Both the position numbers and the translations under genes were made by a program. A stretch of 64,000 bases of DNA from Paramacrobiotus metropolitanus (taxonomy: Eukaryota > Tardigrada > Eutardigrada > Parachela > Macrobiotidae): assembly GCF_019649055.1 (NCBI RefSeq), contig NW_026570241.1:248001-312000 (forward strand). The letters run 5' to 3'. The notes under the pieces are model-generated. The model had not been told where the DNA came from. It did not search any database and saw only the letters and a list, made by a program, of their open reading frames with translations. The number at the start of each line of letters is the position of its first letter. Within the stretch, counting starts at the first letter, position 1. Positions 60,371 to 64,000 of the stretch are shown here, in pieces.

Positions 60371-61398
60371 TTATTGCGACGCTGCTGGGATATTGATGCA
60401 CAATGGACGGATAGCGCTTCTCGTCGCCCGCTTTTCATTACACAAACGACGAGTCACATAAGTACGCAGTGTTTCCAACTCAAGCAAAAAAAACACCGGA
60501 TCGAGAACTGGCTGCAGCCCGTAAACAACGAGTACCGCTGGAAACAGAGATGGATATCAGGAGCCCACTGTCGGCATGAAATCCAGTAAAGTGAAGTATA
60601 TCAACCCCGGTATCCAGCACATCGTCGCCGTAAACGTGTACATCGTCAAAATGATGAACGGACGCGAAAACTGGTCGTGACGACGGTCGGCTCGAGGAGC
60701 TGGCGCTGATGGACTATTGCTCATTGTTAACCTTTGGCGCAATTTCCGCGTTTGCTGTACAAATTTACATAACAGTATTGGGTAGCACAGCGGTACGAAT
60801 AATTTCGGTATATCAAACGCAACAATATTCGTGAGGAAAGTCCAAATGGCCTGAGCGGCGCCGTTTATCTTGCACGCGGTACCAGGCTGCCGGTAATACA
60901 CAGCGTCTATGATAATCCCCGTCATTTGGATAATATGCACATAAACTACCATACTCGTAGCGAAGCAGATTAACCATGCCATGATGTACGTGTGACATCG
61001 GCGGTACGAATGCGGCCAGAAGAGCGCCCACAAACGATTCAGACTGATGATCCCGTGGCTGTGCACTGTGATGACCACGATGACGTAACGGCAGTACAAG
61101 AACAAGGTGCACACGGGATGGCATAACAGCCAATTCGGGTAACGAATGGTGAGAAGCGTCAGCAGCTGGGTGAGGACAAGGCACAGGAGATGGCAGCATG
61201 TCAGTGCCAAAATGTACACGTTGAACGGTATCCGCGGAGATTTCTCCTTGAGTAAAATCCACAAGACGATAGCGTTCAAAATGTCGTCGCGATCAGCTCA
61301 TCCGGTCAAGGCGGCGGCGCCTTTATTGTCGTATTATGTGGTCACTCCGCCAATGAAAAATTAGATGACCGATTGTAAGAAGCGTTCAATGTGTGCAT
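60371..61398 (-). pseudogene. GPCR pseudogene, tandem copy of the 56.2-kb receptor
   Basis: Aligned by eye with the intact receptor, this copy covers the full length (1028 bases against 1023). It begins MHTLNASYNRSSNFSLAE and then hits a stop. Further stops and a frame change follow before TM1. From about 61279 the frame is open through TM1-TM6 (NAIVLWILLKEKSPR, LNRLWALFWPHSY, CWIPG) to a TGA at 60557 where the intact gene has an arginine codon. Beyond it the same frame continues through GLQPVLDPVFF to a stop at 60371. At least two nonsense changes and one frame change make function unlikely, though the long open middle suggests recent decay. Confidence 0.85.
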
Positions 61399-63614
61399 TT
61401 TTTTAACCGTTATGGATTTCGAGTACAGGTAAACGGTTCGCAGTTCAATATGCTTCACCAAAGCAAAATGATGCCACTGTGCATGCCGGATGCCGATCCC
61501 AGTTTGATGGCATGCATTCCGGAAGAATGACCCAACTAAATCACAGTAGCGAGCCACTACCAATTATGTTGTTTACCGCGAAAGCGGTAAGATTGATATT
61601 CTTTCTAGGTTAATCGTACGGCGTACCACACTAACTAAATCAGGTGGCATTTCAGGCGCAGTACATTGTGACTACGTTCATGCAACCGTGGCAGAAACAA
61701 AAACCATTTCTAAATTCTTTGCGGATGGAAAAAGTGGAAGTCGTTGATATGTTAGAACTGGTAAACCATCCTCGATGTTACGCTGATTTGCTATACCGTG
61801 TGCACATGTGCACATACAGCTACCGTATTCTGTACTAATGTTATTGTTAATACAAGGTATGAATGCACGATATTGTTTCGCGAATAAACTTTAGGTTTGT
61901 AAAATAGGATCCCAAATAATGGTGGACTGTACTATATTCGCTTTCCTCAGTAATAATTGGCTATTTTTTAGGTTTCCTTGTAAAACCTCGCTTTGATGTT
62001 AGTTATATTTAGATGGCTTTAAAAATCTGGTAAACGGGTTATTATACAGTAACGGTTGATTAGAATGTTATATAGAAGTTTTTAATAATGTTTAAAATAA
62101 TACGGTACTTCGAAAATTCGAGTGCGATCCGGCATCTCGTGAACCACGGCAAAATTCAAAAATCTCTTACAATTCGTAAACGTGAACGCTGTACATGCGC
62201 CGGCTTTTGCGGGACAGTTAAAGTAACATGTTATGTTATTATAGCAGTTATAATTATTTTACTTCTGTAATCTGTAATGTAAATAGTCTACTTCTGCCGT
62301 TTTACGCATAAAGTCCGGTGCTTAACGGAAAACTAACAGAAATAGCGTTTCTGGAATTGACTTAACTTTTCTTGTAACAGGTTGACGCGAATCTTTAAGC
62401 AGCATCACTGTAAGAATCGTACGATAACCATAACGATAATGATTATAACTTTAAGAATTGTACGAGCACATACTGTAATTGGAACATTTCCACCATCTCA
62501 GGTATGTTTGGGTTATCGCTCGCAATTTTATAAGAATGGTACAGCATGTAACTGGAATTTATTTGTAATCCCTTGAAAAACAAAACAAATGCGAGATATG
62601 AAGTACTAACAACAAGGATTGAAAGGACCTTTAAATTCTACAACAGCTGCGCTATCTGTACACCAAAATTAATATAATGCGGTATTACCGCATCCAGAAC
62701 CAATGCAATGCTGTACTTGTATAAAATTAGTCGACGTATACCATATAGCATACAGAGAATTTATTTATTGCTCGTAAAAATCTTCTCCCTAATTTACTAA
62801 TTCACTTATTTTTAAGCCGGAGCAAACCCTGCTTCCACTCAATCCAATTTCTTGACCCGCAATCGCGACCGACAGCATTTCTATGTCATAATGCCCGCAG
62901 CAACGTACAACAAGTAGAATGGCTGAACCAGAAAAATTCTTGCATTCTGCACGTTCTCAAAGTTAATTCGTGTGGCAACAAATACATAAATACTAGAAAC
63001 GGTCTGTCAGTCCAAGGACTACCAATGCTAGTCGGATCCTCCAACGTCGAATATGGCTCTAGCAAATATCATTCAGTATTAAACGGCGTATTTGCAATTT
63101 AAGTTTAAGTTTAAGTGCCACGATTACAACTACGTACTCTGTCTAACCAAAAGACCAGCTGCAGATTGATGAAATTACTCAAAATATTATAGCAAAGGTA
63201 ACATAGCGCAGAAGCGAGCCAGAAAATTACCTATCGATCTAACGGGAACTGTAGTACTAGTGCTACAACAGAAATCTAATGGAGTTCCTGCTTAGTGTTT
63301 AGTGACTAGTACAGTAATGTATTACGCATAAATGCCTCACTATTCACAAAACAAAATCGTAAGCTGCAAATTTAAATGTCACGCGAATGTAAATGCAAGT
63401 ACAAGCGCATCCTGTCAGCACTTTTGAGTGAGTTAAACACTGTTTTGATTTTGCCGCATCGCAGCGCATCACGGATCAGCAAGCTGAAATGCCACTTCGA
63501 TAATATTATTATGATGCTAGTTACCGTTCTGGATTGCTTTTACTTATACAAACTGAAGAAAGCCATTATGCGACATTAAACATAAGAACGAGGTACAGGT
63601 AACAGGAAGTGTTT
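61399..63614. other. Intergenic between the two decayed GPCR copies
   Basis: The first 350 bases resemble the 5' flank of the intact receptor gene. The rest has no supported gene; open frames at 62088-62270 and 63376-63579 are short and without motif. Confidence 0.4.
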
Positions 63615-63858
63615 TGGTACTGCAATGATGTAAGTATGCAAAACGGCAAAATGTACGAGCACACGTTAAAGAGTGTCCGCGGGGATATCTCCTTTAATAA
63701 AATCCATAGCACGATTATGTTGAGCATCAGAGCTGTAACCGGCATCCCGATCAATTTCTTGGCCAAGACACTGGCGCATATGTACATGTCGCAATGTGTG
63801 GTGGCTCCGCCAAGGCAGAATTCGTGGACAAATTAAGAGGAGCGGTCAACGTACACAT
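63615..63858 (-). pseudogene. Truncated GPCR fragment, third tandem copy
   Basis: Starts MCTLTAPLNLSTNSALAEPP, related to the N-terminus of the intact receptor, then loses frame near 63810 and continues in another frame with NIIVLWILLKEISPRTLFNV (TM1 and the first loop). Similarity ends soon after, about 63615, before TM2. The flank upstream (ATGGTGCCAGTGTTTGCG) matches that of the intact gene. Confidence 0.75.
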
Positions 63859-64000
63859 TTTGCCGAACTGTGAATCGTCATGCGTCGCTGCGATGTCTGA
63901 TGGTTTTGCAAAATGGTGCCAGTGTTTGCGTCGTGCAGACTAACCATAAGCTCGCTTGCTGAAGCCGGTCCCTGGTCTGACACTGACAAGATCGCTTATG

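Overview
This is a stretch of animal nuclear DNA. Genes have many short GT-AG introns, the intergenic DNA is AT-rich and full of small repeats, and the proteins are metazoan families (BTB-kelch, ACSL, PDCD2, F-box, M1 aminopeptidase, THAP, rhodopsin-like GPCR). The GPCR style (NRLW in place of DRY, intronless, tandem copies) and the lineage-specific secreted peptides suggest a protostome. A tardigrade is my best guess, but that is an inference and not proven by the window. All gene models below were built by reading splice sites by eye and checking that reading phase is kept across each junction.

Layout. 1-3.0 kb: 3' part of a minus-strand BTB-BACK-kelch gene running off the left edge. 4.4-9.9 kb: a complete eight-exon minus-strand long-chain acyl-CoA synthetase (675 aa). 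12.1 kb: a small plus-strand cytochrome b5 ending in a CaaX box instead of a membrane tail. 13.7-15.9 kb: a four-exon minus-strand gene for a Pro/Lys/Ser-rich protein of unknown function, head to head with plus-strand PDCD2 (16.7-18.0 kb), whose frame breaks at a run of six C. 18.9-21.9 kb: a four-exon F-box gene. 24.2-34.0 kb: a 19-exon type II membrane M1 aminopeptidase (aminopeptidase N type, about 964 aa). A two-exon secreted isochorismatase-family hydrolase lies on the opposite strand inside its largest intron.

35-49 kb is an accessory region. It holds several small secreted cysteine-rich peptides (35.3, 39.8, 44.3, 46.0 kb, possibly 43.8 kb), a THAP protein, a non-autonomous DNA transposon with 25-bp terminal repeats and TA flanks (38.4-39.3 kb), an Ig-domain protein with a stalk of duplicated exons and a probable GPI signal (41.1-43.4 kb), and a disordered Lys/Ser/Asp-rich protein made of a duplicated exon module plus a coiled coil (47.8-48.9 kb). 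49-56 kb is gene-poor and repeat-rich, with palindromes and a TGGAAC minisatellite. 56-64 kb holds one intact GPCR gene and two decayed tandem copies, with a retroelement relic between them.

There is no operon-like logic; the genes are independent. The most notable things are the CaaX cytochrome b5, the group of secreted Cys-rich peptides with TATA-type promoters, the nested hydrolase, and the two proteins built by symmetrical phase-1 exon duplication. I found no tRNA, rRNA or CRISPR.
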